A stretch of DNA of 64,000 nucleotides from Sycobia sp. Sy_11 (taxonomy: Eukaryota > Arthropoda > Insecta > Hymenoptera > Epichrysomallidae). Where the stretch lies: assembly GCA_018907035.1 (NCBI GenBank), contig JACCIC010000200.1, forward strand, positions 960,287 to 1,024,286. Direction: 5' to 3'. Position 1 is the first letter of the stretch; the number at the start of each line of letters is the position of its first letter. A model generated the notes under the pieces. That model made no database searches, was not told the origin of the DNA, and saw only the letters and a list, made by a program, of their open reading frames with translations. Positions 1 through 10,067 of this stretch are shown here, piece after piece. Position numbers and translations under genes: made by a program.

Positions 1-211
1 TCCAAAAAATAGTGTAACAGATCTAACTCAATACAACCACACCACTGCGGATGCTTCAGGGGGACACCAAGATGAAATATTCTCAGAGGATCAAATGATC
101 TATAGGAATATAGGTTTATACATAGTGAATGAGAGAGTTGCTTACATAGATATCATTTAACTGTTTCAATCGGTTATATTACTATGCTAAAAGAAGCTGA
201 GACGGCGGATG

Positions 212-215
<4 letters not shown>
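1..215 (+). mobile_element. Helitron 3' end fragment
   Basis: The last part of this stretch aligns by eye with the end of the Helitron-like element that finishes at 17200. Both share an AAGCTGAGA(C/T)GG core followed by GCGATGCTAG or GCGGATGCTAA, then T and a (TA)n tract. The CTAA-T junction at 212-216 fits the CTRR 3' terminus of Helitrons, which insert between A and T. The subterminal hairpin is decayed here. No helicase or Rep coding sequence is present and the 5' end lies off the window or has been lost. It is a non-autonomous or truncated remnant. Confidence 0.5.

Positions 216-268
<53 letters not shown>
212..268. repeat. (TA)n microsatellite
   Basis: This is an almost uninterrupted TA run that begins at the CTAA terminus of the Helitron fragment. 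From here to about 1200 I see no gene. The stretch holds AT-rich DNA and two further copies of a short motif described in the findings. Confidence 0.95.
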
Positions 269-273
<5 letters not shown>

Positions 274-1262
274 CTTATAATTGTATAATATATTAATATA
301 TTTCAATGGTTTCACGATTAATTTTTTACCATTTTTTTGAACAGTTCATACTTGCAGTAAACTCTCTGCAACGTTAACGTCGTGGACATTTTAGGATCAT
401 GCAATATTGTTCCAAGGCTGCTGCGATCATGCGGAAATCTAAATGCATGCTCGCAGCAAGTACTCTATACTCAAAATTGCTGTATGAGTACCATAACGGA
501 GATCCTGGATGAACTTCCGAAAAACGAGCATAACCAATGTATCGATTTTTTAAATTGCTGATTGAAAGTATCGTAGTGGCATTTGATAGAAATTTAATTT
601 CCATGTCAAAAATAAATAAATACTTAGTCTTTCGAACATATCTCGGTTAATAGTAAAATTTACAAAAAATATTTCAAAAAATCGTACGTCTGATTAAAAG
701 AGATATTCTGTATTCTATTCAATTCTTCTCTACTAACAGTATTTCTTGACAAAAATATATACTAAGGTACCTGTACTGAGTATATGTGGAAAATCTTTCA
801 GGGGACCCTGAGACGGAATTATTGAACTTTTATCCACACATATTATTTGCGTTGGACTGTATAGAACAAAAATATGTATTTTAATGAGTTCTGATTTTGA
901 TTTTAAATATGTTGCAACTTTTTTTATTTTCTAAGAGAAATTCAGTCAACTATGATCTTTAGGGAATTTTCGTGGATTTATAATAAATATTCAATTTTCG
1001 TTTATAGCTGTTACGATATTTCTAATTAACTTTTCAAAAATCATAAATATTCAGCAAAATAGGGCGGCGAACTATCTCGGGACTAACTGAATACAGCCAC
1101 ACCTCTGACAGTGTTTCAGGGGCCCCTGAGGCAGGATTCTTGGCTTTTTTGGTAGAAATATTATCATAGGTAAAATTATCTATAGATAATATATTTTTAT
1201 ACATAAAGTATTGTTTACATAGAAAGTATGTAAAATCAAGAAGTTTAAGTAAAATAAAAACA

Positions 1263-1616
1263 AAATGGCGAGCTTTTCTAATTTTCGGCTTATTTTTTGA
1301 GGTTATGTTATTTAAAAAAGTGCTCAAATGTAATCGAATATTCATAATTCTAGTACGGGCTATAGCCACTTTCTTATACTTTAATATGCTTTTTGAATTT
1401 TTCATTTTAGAGCTTCCTGTGTCAAGATATGATGTCAGCCAAAAAAAAGCAAGCTTCGTTGTGGCAGCCATATCTGGGCCATATTGGATGAAAAATGAAA
1501 AAAAAAATTTTTTTTGCAGACTTCAATATGTATTTTTTTAATATAAAAAATTGTGTTTTTTTAATATAAAAATCTTGAAAATTTATGCAAAAAGACTAGA
1601 GATGCTCCCTTAATTT
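1263..1616 (+). mobile_element. Right-end fragment of a Kolobok/Mutator-like DNA transposon
   Basis: From 1355 to 1616 this is near-identical to the right end of the element at 33366-36088, including the terminal GACTAGAGATGC(T)CCCTTAA. It also ends at a TTAA. The inner part, about 1205-1360, is the reverse complement of the corresponding stretch at 35690-35815, so the two copies differ by an inversion. The transposase gene is absent. The minus-strand open frame that crosses this copy is a chance reading of repeat DNA and not a gene. Confidence 0.7.
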
Positions 1617-2202
1617 AGTGTGAAAAAATAAAGAAAATTTATACAATTTTGTCTACTGCTCCAAGTGGTGCTAGTGCTTTCAAATAAAATCATTAATATA
1701 AATTTTAGGTATCAATTACATACATAATTCGAGTGTCGCCACTTGTAGGAAAAAGTAATAAATCAAATAAAACTGATTTCATGATTCTACGTGTAACGTT
1801 CCTATCCCCCTCGGGATAGCCTACGCGGTATCTTCCCAGGGTAGTTTGAGAGGGGAGGAAGTTTTTCGGGATCGGACGGCGGTTTCAGGAAAATAATTTC
1901 ACAAGAACACAGTATAATTTTTTATAACAAAAATATTAATTTATTTGTGAAAAAATAAACCAGTTCCTATATCTACAGGATTCTGTAACAAATAAATATA
2001 AACACAAAAATAATTAATAACGGTAATCTACAGCTAGATCTATATATTTATTTAAACTAATTTTGCGCTATTTTCCGCAATGTCTAATATTCGGCGCTAA
2101 TTACCGCGCGAATACCCGGTGTTATTTTCCACGCGGGGAATTAATGAAACGAGACAGGTTGATTTTAAGTGAAATAAAAAATAAGGAAAACTTAACTCCG
2201 CT

Positions 2203-2460
2203 GGTCTTTTGAGGAGCGCCTCGCAACCAGGATCACGTTTACTTAAGGATAGGTAAAATTATTAGCCGCCTGTCTTTTGAGGAGCGCCTCGCAACAGAGA
2301 TCAAGCTAATAACTTCGGAAAAATAAGTAAATGTAAGGATAAGTAAACTGCTGGTCTTTTGAGGAGCGCCTCGCAACCAGGATCACGTTTACTTAGGAAA
2401 GGTAAAATTATTAACCGTCTGTCTTTTGAGGAGCGCCTCGCAACATAGATCAAGTTAATA
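2203..2460 (+). repeat. Two-unit higher-order minisatellite with a GAGGAGCGCCTC core
   Basis: Four copies of CTTTTGAGGAGCGCCTCGCAA have their GAGGAG core at 2211, 2279, 2361 and 2428. Copies 1 and 3 share the downstream text CCAGGATCACGTTTACTTA. Copies 2 and 4 share a different text ending ATCAAG(C/T)TAATAA. The array is therefore (A-B) x 2 with a period of about 150 bp. The core can fold into a short hairpin (GAGG/CCTC). Confidence 0.85.
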
Positions 2461-2994
2461 ATTTCGGAGAGGATTTTTAAAAGTCAGGATTAATTCGAGC
2501 TCTGGAAAGGTTCTAGCTCCGGGAGGAGTTCGTGTGAAACAACTTTGGGGCAGTTGGTTCACCGCGCGAACTGTCGATTTTGCCTTTTGCAGGCCCTTTT
2601 ATAATAAAATAATCGGATAATTCCGTCGCCGCTCGTTTAATTTCGGACGAGGCGCTGAATTATAATAATTATATTAACAATAATAATAATTACAATAATA
2701 ATAATAATAATCAATAATAATTATAATAATTATTGCTTTATATTTTGTTATTATTTGCAGCCGGTGTGCTGCGCACAGTAATAATATACATGTATACAAG
2801 TTTAAACATTTATATACATATATTTATATATCATGCGTACATTAAGTCGTTTGTATTAATTAATTTAATTAAATACAGCGGGTGCATTCGTTTTCGGACA
2901 CCCGTTGTATATACTGGAATTCACGCGTTCGCTACATTCATTGCGGCTCAGGCTGTTTAGTGAGAGCGTGCAGTAGTGTGCGTGCGGCACGTAT

Positions 2995-3067
2995 TAGAGG
3001 GGATAGCGGCCGCCGGTCTAATACATTGAACGCGCTCTCTCTTGCCGCGCGCAGTGTATCCCCTCTA
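2995..3067. other. 11-bp inverted repeat around a CpG-rich loop
   Basis: TAGAGGGGATA at 2995-3005 is perfectly complementary to TATCCCCTCTA at 3057-3067. The 51-bp loop is CpG-rich and contains a NotI-like GCGGCCGC. It could fold in RNA or be a relic of terminal repeats. No function can be assigned. Confidence 0.6.
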
Positions 3068-3148
3068 CGGCATACTCTGTACTTAATATAGTGATAGAGA
3101 GAGACTAGATATCGCGTTCTCTCTCTACTTGTTCGAGTTTCGGCAGTT

Positions 3149-3178
3149 GCGACGACTACCTTCTCTAGTAGTCGTCGC
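3149..3178. other. Perfect 11-bp stem hairpin
   Basis: GCGACGACTAC at 3149-3159 pairs perfectly with GTAGTCGTCGC at 3168-3178 around an 8-nt loop. It lies in the GC-rich block, after a purine-rich GAGAGAGA tract. There is no T run after the stem. Confidence 0.65.
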
Positions 3179-4202
3179 GACCTTTGCCCGGTTTTCGGTA
3201 TTTATTCTGTGTATACGCGAGTTTTAATTTTATAATTGTAGAAATAATATATTTAATATATTATTTCTAATGGTATTCGATATTATTTCTTGTGGCGTTT
3301 ATACATCTAAGTCCGTGTATGTATGTAAAATACATCCACCAAATTAGATGTAACACCATCTTAAGTATTTAAATTTTAATGCGTATAATAAATTCTCTGT
3401 TCGAAATGAATTTGCGCGGCCATGTTTTTGGCTGTCGCATACGTATTGTACAAAGAAAATGAGATGTCGAAGTAAATTTATTTTGCACGAACTCCCCTGC
3501 AACTGATCATCACTATTTTTGTAGATTAAAAAGAAAGAACTTTAGTTTTAGCATTTTTGAAGAGGTGTCGCAACAAGGAAAAATCAGTACCGTATATATA
3601 TATTTTCGAAATAAAATGAATCCTAATGCTTATTGTAATATTACGAATTCATATTTAACGTAAGTAAATCAAAAAAAAATCAGGCAATATAACTAAATAT
3701 GAGTAGATCTCCCTCACTCTCTTTGGCTTTTTCCTTCTCTCTCTGTTGCATGCAGAACTATCGAGGTATTTTTTAAAAAGGCGACGTCTACGGGACAGAT
3801 TTGTACTACCATCTCTGGCTAATTTTTGATAAACTTTTTCCATAAAAAAACGAACGATGTTTCCATTCCTTCTTTATACATTCCATAGATAGAGAGTTCT
3901 GCTTGTCTCAACTTTATTGCTATACCTTATTTCTTAATTTATATAAATGTACACTGGCACATTTAAACACTTTTCTACGGTTAAAGCCTTTTTAAACATA
4001 TATATTTGGGTGCCGACTTTGAAAGAGCACTGGCATTCGATTTTGCCGAAAATTTATGTGCTTATGTTTTTTGTGACACTTATTACGAATCTCACAGTGC
4101 TTTTTGCTGAAATTGAATTTTTATAGAAAAATCAATGCAAAAACTATAAAAATGGAAATTTTTGGTATTTATCTCGGTAAATAAGAATATTTTTTTGTAG
4201 GA

Positions 4203-4507
4203 TTTCAACAATACATGCACTCGATACGTAAGGCAGCGAAGATAAAGACCCCGCTCTTTTCCTTATTGCATTCGAGCGAACAGCGCGGATGAAACTGCTC
4301 GGAGTTTCAGTCTAGAAATGATCTTGCTATAGAAAATTTTCCTTCCGTCTCTACTGTCATTAATTAAATAGAATTACACGAGAAATAAATGTATTTTACA
4401 CGTAGTTTTCATTATTAACCAATATTGTATTTGTATAAATTATAGTGAATAAATAAACATTATAATTAAATATATATTCAACTCAATTCTACTGTCATAT
4501 TCACAAC
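4203..4507 (+). repeat. 5' LTR of the copia element
   Basis: It begins TTTCAACAATACATGCACTC, where the other LTR has TGTCAACAATGCATGCACTC, and it ends CACAACA. The first base pair of the terminal TG is mutated here. Polyadenylation-like AATAAA and AATAAATAAA motifs lie near the 3' part. The two LTRs differ at many sites, so the insertion is old. Confidence 0.88.
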
Positions 4508-4524
4508 AGGTTATTGGCCCAAGA
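4508..4524 (+). promoter_or_regulatory. Primer-binding site, initiator-tRNA-Met type
   Basis: GGTTATTGGCCCAAG directly follows the 5' LTR. It resembles the copia-type primer site that pairs with an internal part of initiator tRNA-Met. It has an extra T compared with the GGTTATGGGCTCAG that follows the second LTR. Confidence 0.7.
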
Positions 4525-4729
4525 TAAATTTAAAAGCTGAGCCTTGAAAAATCGATAGAAGTGTAACAGCTGAGCCTTGAAGAATCGATAGAACAAACTG
4601 CAGAATATTCTGGCACGGATGAAGATTTTTTCTCTTCGGCAAGCCTGCAATCAAATGACGATGTGCAAAACATTCCTGGTATAATTAAACATGAAAATTT
4701 AGATCCTGAAATGGAGTCGCACCACAGTC

Positions 4730-6258
4730 AAACTGTCGACGGATTGAGAAGGTCGCAAAAAAGAATAGGGACGTGCCGCCTGACAGGTACATGGCTAGTG
4801 CGCAGATAGTCAGAATTGCCGATACGGATCCACGAACAAGAAAAGAAACTTTATCACGGACAGATAGAGGAAAATGTCATAAGGTAATAAACGACGAAAT
4901 ACAATTTGTACAGGAACATAATACCTGTGAGCTAGTGTCGCCACCGAAGGATCGGAGTATAATTTAATGTAAGAAGGTATATAAATCAAAAGCGAATGGT
5001 TCCGATAGACGATCTATACGGTATAAGGCAAGACTCCTTGCTTGGGTATTTCCCCAAAATTTAATTATTTATTATTACGACGCGAAATCCGAATTTTTGA
5101 ATGGAAATTTAAATGAAATTATATATATAAGGAGCAGCTACAAGATTATAAAATATTAGATGATAAAGGAAATTCTTTAGTTTGTAAATTAAAGAAGACT
5201 CTATACGGTTTAAAACAAGCAGCTAATTTTTGGAATAGTAAAGTAGATAGTATTTTGAAATATGTATCTTTTGTACAATGCCAAGTTGATTCATGCTTAT
5301 ATAAACGAAGAGTTCAAACATATTCGATTTATGCTATTATACACGTGGATGATTTTTTAATTGCCGCAAATAAATATGATTATATTAATAAAACGGCAAA
5401 GATTTTAAATGAACATTTTCAATTAATAAGGTTAAGTATTTTGCAGACATATCTCGATATTGAAGTTATTAAAAACAATAAAAATTTATGTTGTATCAAA
5501 CAGAGTAAAGATATTAAAACAATTTTAGGAAAATTACATTTAACAAATGCTAAACTGTCGTATATATCGCTAGATGTAAGATATTTTAAAAATAGAGAAA
5601 ATGAGCTGTCAATTAAAAAAAAGCGAGATATATAAAAAAATTATTGGTTCGATACTGTATATAGCCGTTAAAACGCGACCAGACATTGCTGTAAATATAA
5701 TATTATTAAGCCAATATAATAAAAATCCTATAACAGCTAATTGGATTTAATTGAAAAGAATATATAAATATTTAAAATATACAATAGTTTATGGATTAAC
5801 GCTTGGTTGGCATGGATAAACAAATGAATTAATTGGTTTTGTCGATGCAGACTTGCCAGAAAATCGAACCTATTGAAAATCAAATAGCGGTTATATATTA
5901 ATAGTAAGTTGGGGTTGTCGAAAACAAAGTTGTGTCACGCTTTCCTCAACAAAAGCGGAATTTATCGCGCTATCTAAAACATGCCAATAAGTGATTTTTC
6001 AGATAATGAATTAAAAACTACGACCAATTTTGAAGACAATCAGTGTTGTATTAAAAAATTACCGATGTTAAAAAATTTAGTTACCGAACAAAGTATATCG
6101 ACACTAAATTTTATTTAGTCAAAAAATTAAAAACTAAAAATATAATAAATATTAAATACTGGTCTACCGAACATATTCTAGCCGATATACTAAAGAAGCC
6201 TTTGAATAAAAGAAAATTAAAACAATTTGCTGAAGATTGCGGACTAAGTTCAATGTAA
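4730..6258 (+). pseudogene. Copia pol relic (RT and RNase H)
   Basis: This is the remains of a copia polyprotein that would copy RNA into DNA in cytoplasmic particles. The readable pieces are a pre-RT segment at 4773-4964, RT at 5000-5640 with an HVDDFLIA motif in place of the usual YVDD, and RNase H at 5640-6258 with SSTKAEFIALS near 5950. Many stop codons and frameshifts separate them, for example just after 4964 and in the segment 5110-5250. The reading frame 5255-5632 is the longest surviving part. Nothing upstream of RT survives, so the gene is dead. The family call rests on the VDD and TKAE motifs and on the flanking copia LTRs and primer site. Confidence 0.82.
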
Positions 6259-6290
6259 TGTGCCTGTCCTTTTTGAGGAAGAGAGTAAAA

Positions 6291-6595
6291 TGTCAACAAT
6301 GCATGCACTCGATACCTATGACAGCGTAAGTAAAGACCCGGCCCTTTTACTTTTTGCACTCAAGCAAACAGCGAAGATGAAACTGCTCGGATTCTCAGTC
6401 TCGAAGTGACTTCGCTAGAGAAAACTTTCCGTCCCTCTGTAAAGTCATTAATTAAATAGAATTACACGAAAAATAAATGTATTTTATACGTCTTTTATAT
6501 TATTAACCAATATTGTATTTATTATCTTATAATGAATAAATAAACATTATAATTAAATAAGCATTAAATTCAATTCCACTGTCATAGTCCCAACA
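6291..6595 (+). repeat. 3' LTR of the copia element
   Basis: It starts TGTCAACAATGCATGC after a purine tract and ends TCCCAACA. It is followed at 6596 by GGTTATGGGCTCAGAATAAA, which is again a primer-binding site plus leader. So a second internal region once followed this LTR. Confidence 0.88.
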
Positions 6596-7130
6596 GGTTA
6601 TGGGCTCAGAATAAATTTAAAGGAAAAATAATTTTAAAAAAACTTTTTATTCAAAAAACAGTTGAACATCTCATGCAAGTGCATCTTTCCTGTTCAATTT
6701 TTTTATATAGCCGATATTTCTGCGGAAAAGCGTAACAATTTCATCTACAGTTTCTTTGAAAATCGATGGATTTTGGCTAAACTTCCAAAAAGCACCCATA
6801 TCTAATTTGGCTTAAAATTGATGCATGTATATTTTTTGCTATACTGATTATGATTATCATTATGATTTTCGACAAATTTTGGATTTTCATGATAAATCCC
6901 TAAACATTATGTTGCATGGAATATTTTTGAGAACTTTAAAAGATGTTTTTCATAAAAATTTTACATCTAATAAAACAGATATTTCTATTTTAGATATTGT
7001 TGCTGTAGATCTTTTTTTCGAAAAAAGCAATGCGTGAGAAGCCTTCTAAGCGTAAAACTTCATTAGCCATAGCAGTCTGATGAATCTAAAGATTCATCAA
7101 TAAAAATTCTTGAGGAATCTAAATTTTTCT
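6596..7130. other. Unassigned AT-rich stretch
   Basis: The first 30 bases are copia leader. After that I recognise no element. On the minus strand, about 6650-6810, a readable stretch contains FWKFSQNPSIF and LNRKDALA, which has the look of a decayed protein end, but I cannot name a family. The plus-strand frame 6825-7034 has no recognisable features. Confidence 0.3.
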
Positions 7131-7139
7131 GTATATATA

Positions 7140-7990
7140 TTGTAACCGTACAAACTGTCTATTCCGTATATTATTTGAAAACCGAGCGAGTGCGCGGGTG
7201 CAAATAAGGTACGGTATGTGCCGAAAGAGTGCGCGCGGAGCGCAGCGAGTGATGAGATCAAGAAAGGCAGCAAGAGGTGCTTTCTTCGCGCTCTAGCCGT
7301 CGGACAAAGTGGTCGAGATTTTCCATACAGTATCTGTAGCTTTTCGTCACAGCATTCAGCCCCGATCAGAGTTAGGCCATCCGGCAAATATCCTCATGAT
7401 CCGAGTACATCGAATTCTCTCCCGGTCACGCCCATACCTGTCCACCCCGAGAGGGCCACCGCGTGTGCAGCACGCGCCATATCGAGAGGACGACGCGCAA
7501 ACCGCGCGAGCCCGCAACAGTGAGAGAGAGAGAGAGAGCGAGAAGACGCTGCGCAAGCCGCGCTTGCCAACAGCGAGAGAGAGAGAGAGCGAGAGGACGC
7601 CGCACAAACCGTGCGCGCCAACAGCGAGAGGACGCCATCGACAGCATCTGCGTCAGCTCAGGGCAAGTAGAGTAATCTTATAATATGAATGATATGTTCA
7701 CGCCCGCCGTCACCAGCGTCGTAGATTTGTGCACCTCTGCCAGGAGCTGCGTGTAACCACCTCGCGTCCCTTTTCCCCGTCCCCCGCGTGCGCGGTGATT
7801 ACGTATCTCGCGGATAACTATGATGTCGCGGAACCCGCTTGCGGTAAGTTACCGTGCATATATCCCTAGAGTTATGTATATGTAATGGTCGAATGAATAA
7901 AGATTGTAGGGTACGCTCCTATAAGTTCATGCTTTCTTCTTTCCATGTCCCTTTTCCTGAGCATTATTCTACCTGCCCCAGAAGACAGCG
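7140..7990 (+). mobile_element. LTR-like GC-rich block, probably from a retroelement
   Basis: The block opens TGTAACCGTACAAACTG, becomes CpG-rich with purine minisatellites and carries an AATAAAG polyadenylation-like signal near 7897. Its composition and order (G+C-rich 5' part, GA repeats, CAAGTAG, then AATAAA and a T/C-rich end) resemble the LTR-like blocks at 18.8-20.7 kb and 40.2-41.2 kb. The overlapping open frames on both strands at 7218-7683 are a by-product of high GC content. I could not pair it with a second LTR. Confidence 0.35.
7485..7645 (+). repeat. About 60-bp GC-rich tandem repeat with GA runs
   Basis: Roughly three imperfect copies of GCGAGAGGACGCCGC(A)CAA...CCAACAGCGAGAG run in tandem, with (GA)n runs of variable length between units. 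The array gives rise to meaningless Arg/Ser/Leu-rich open frames on both strands. Confidence 0.7.
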
Positions 7991-8064
7991 CCTGACGAGA
8001 TACGGGTGTGTACCGGATAGCAAGTAACCAAGTAAGGATACATGAAAGTATAAATATAAAGGTT

Positions 8065-8107
<43 letters not shown>

Positions 8108-8111
8108 TATA

Positions 8112-9327
8112 ACACGTCGTTCAATAAGTCCCGAGACTAACAGCGAAAACATTTTTTTTTCAAAAATCATTTTTATATATCAATATAATCTCCTTTCCGT
8201 GATACAATTTAGTTCCAGCGCTTTTAATCCTTTGCTTTAAAATAGGCTTCAGTTTCGACAACAAACTCTTCATTCGAGCCAAATTTTCTTCCCTGGAATA
8301 TTTTTTTGAGATCAGTAAAGAGCCAGCAGTCGCTGGGGGCTAAATCTCGGCAATACGAGGGGTTGGGAAGCAAATCAAAGCGCAACTCGTTCAATTTTGC
8401 CATTGTTTTCATGGACTTGTGGCATGGTGCATTGTCTTGGAGAAAAAGGATGTTTTTCTTCTACATGTGCGGTTGTTTTAGTGCGATCTGCTCTTTCAAA
8501 AGTACCAAGAAGTCAATATAATAATCACTGTTGATCGATTTACCTTTTTCCAGGTATTCAATGAAAATCACGCCATGTGTACTTCAAAAAACAGATGCCA
8601 TGACTTTGCCAGCAGACTGATACGTTTTTGGACGATTTGGACAGCTTTCAACAACCATGTGCCACTCAGATGATTGCCAATTCGCCTCCGGAGTGAAATG
8701 ATGTATCCATGTTTCATCCACGGTCACGTATTGACACAGGAAATCCTTTTTATTGCCAGTAAATAGCAATAAACAACTCTCTGAATAGTTGGCTCCTTGC
8801 TGTTTTTGTTTCACTGAAAGCAATCGCGGCACCCACTTGGAAGAAACCTAACCTTTTTCATGCTCAATTTTTGATGAAGGATTGTAAATAAGCCTCCAGA
8901 TAATATCTGTGTCATTTCTGCAATGTCAGGAAACTTCACTTTGTGATATTTCATTACGATTTTTAACACATTACTCACATTTTCCGGTGTATCAGCTTCC
9001 AATGGCCTATCCGAACGTTTTACATCGTTTGTGTACTTACGATGACGAACTCAACATACCACCGACAAATCATTGGTTTGGATGAAGAGGAGTACGGGTA
9101 ATGTTTTTCATACCATTGCTGGGCTTCTAGGGTATTTTTACCCATTAAAAATAATGATTTATCAACACGCGAAACTTGCTTTTTCCATTTTTCAAAAAAA
9201 TGACAAAGTGACTTTACTCTAACCTCGATAACTCTGCTATAAGGGTTCGTATTCTAAGGAAACGTGGCCAGTTGGGCACTACTAGGACCATCTCTGGGTT
9301 GAACTCGGGACTTATTGAACGACATGA
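8112..9327 (-). mobile_element. Mariner-type DNA transposon, decayed
   Basis: The terminal inverted repeats are ACACGTCGTTCAATAAGTCC at 8112 and its complement ending near 9327 (CTCGGGACTTATTGAACGAC). TA dinucleotides lie just outside both ends, as expected for Tc1/mariner insertion. The length of about 1.2 kb is typical. The transposase is on the minus strand. The left end abuts a (TA)n microsatellite. Confidence 0.85.
8224..9002 (-). pseudogene. Mariner transposase relic
   Basis: The transposase reads right to left in three pieces: 9002-8811, 8832-8584 and 8412-8224. The middle piece has VTVDETWIHHFTPE around the first catalytic Asp. The last has DLAPSDCWLF with the third catalytic Asp and ends in EAYFKAKD. 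Frameshifts separate the pieces. A stretch at 8420-8580, which should carry the second catalytic Asp, reads only with breaks. It cannot make an active enzyme. The DNA-binding part upstream of 9002 is also degraded. Confidence 0.82.
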
Positions 9328-10067
9328 TATATGTGTTTTAAAAATGTATAGGTGCAAAAATATATATTTTAATGAGATCTACAACTTTTATTTTGAATGT
9401 GTTTTCAAATTGTTCGTCTTTTCTGTGATCAATTTGAATAACTTTCATTATTGTTCATTTTATACAATTTGCGATTTTAATTTCATTTCCACCAAAAGCC
9501 ACTATGATACTCCAAAAATATAAATATACGAGTCAATTTTTCTCCAAAAATATCGCCTGCATTGAACAAAAAATTATAGGACAACGAAGATGTTAAATTG
9601 ATGGAATCTACAACGTGTATTTTTATTTTTCGATTGTCTTATTACAACATTTTATTTTTCGTGATTTTTCTTATTTTTCGAGATCAATTCCAAAACCTAT
9701 CATTTCTATGGGTTTTTATATATTTTTCTGTGACAATTAGATTTGCAACAAAAGCCAATATGATATACGTAAGCAGTACCCCAAAATACATAAATGTTCA
9801 AAATTTTCACAAAATCAAGTATGAGCGCTTTTCGGTAGTTTACCTTTTATTTAACTTAAATTGTATATTCATTTAGCGTCTATATTCAGTGTCTTAAAAT
9901 CATAACAATACAAACATTAGTCAAATCTACAATATTTATTTGATATATTCTGTTGAAAACAAAAGATACGAATCCTTCATGGTTTTCGTGATTAAATTCT
10001 TTGTGCCACAAGTTTTTTGTGTGGCATTTCTAATGAACGACTGAGTATATATATCTGTGTTATTATA
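9328..10067. other. No gene seen; dispersed AT-rich repeat
   Basis: Two related segments start near 9345 and 9570. Both contain an A-rich run followed by ATCTACAAC and a T-rich stretch. A third like them lies at 47555-47640, and a weaker one at 860-920. Open frames here lack any recognisable motif. Confidence 0.4.

Larger units (their letters stand above)
1792..3355. other. GC-rich non-coding block, possibly a solo LTR
   Basis: The block starts TGTAACGTTCC and ends GATGTAACA, giving TG...CA termini. It contains a CpG-rich centre (2880-3190), a minisatellite (2205-2460) and several perfect hairpins. No protein of recognisable type is encoded; short frames at 2733-3091 look fortuitous. I could not find a matching target-site duplication at the two ends, so the solo-LTR reading is tentative. 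From 3356 to 4202 I see only AT-rich sequence with nothing I can name. Confidence 0.3.
4203..6595 (+). mobile_element. Ty1/copia LTR retrotransposon, internally deleted
   Basis: Two direct repeats of 305 bp (4203-4507 and 6291-6595) bracket a decayed copia pol fragment. A copia-type primer-binding site follows the first LTR. A purine-rich tract (GAGGAAGAGAG) precedes the second LTR. The interior is only about 1.8 kb, against roughly 4 kb in complete relatives. Gag, protease and integrase are missing, and the text passes straight from the leader into the region before RT. A 34-bp leader repeat (AGCTGAGCCTTGAA... at 4537 and 4570) is duplicated. Confidence 0.88.

Noticed and set aside
1034..1471. 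145-residue minus-strand frame
   Set aside because: It spans transposon-end sequence in an inverted state and ends in unrelated repeat DNA. The same text at 35659-35844 is non-coding element end.
2203..2460. Insertion-sequence or attachment-site repeats
   Set aside because: The repeated core sits in an alternating minisatellite and not at the borders of any element.
7218..7683. Overlapping Arg/Ser/Leu-rich open frames on both strands
   Set aside because: They come from a GC-rich GA minisatellite. All frames stay open for composition reasons and none has a protein-like sequence.
9272..9876. Two plus-strand open frames after the mariner right end
   Set aside because: Phe/Ile/Tyr-rich low-complexity translations of AT-rich repeat DNA with no family features.
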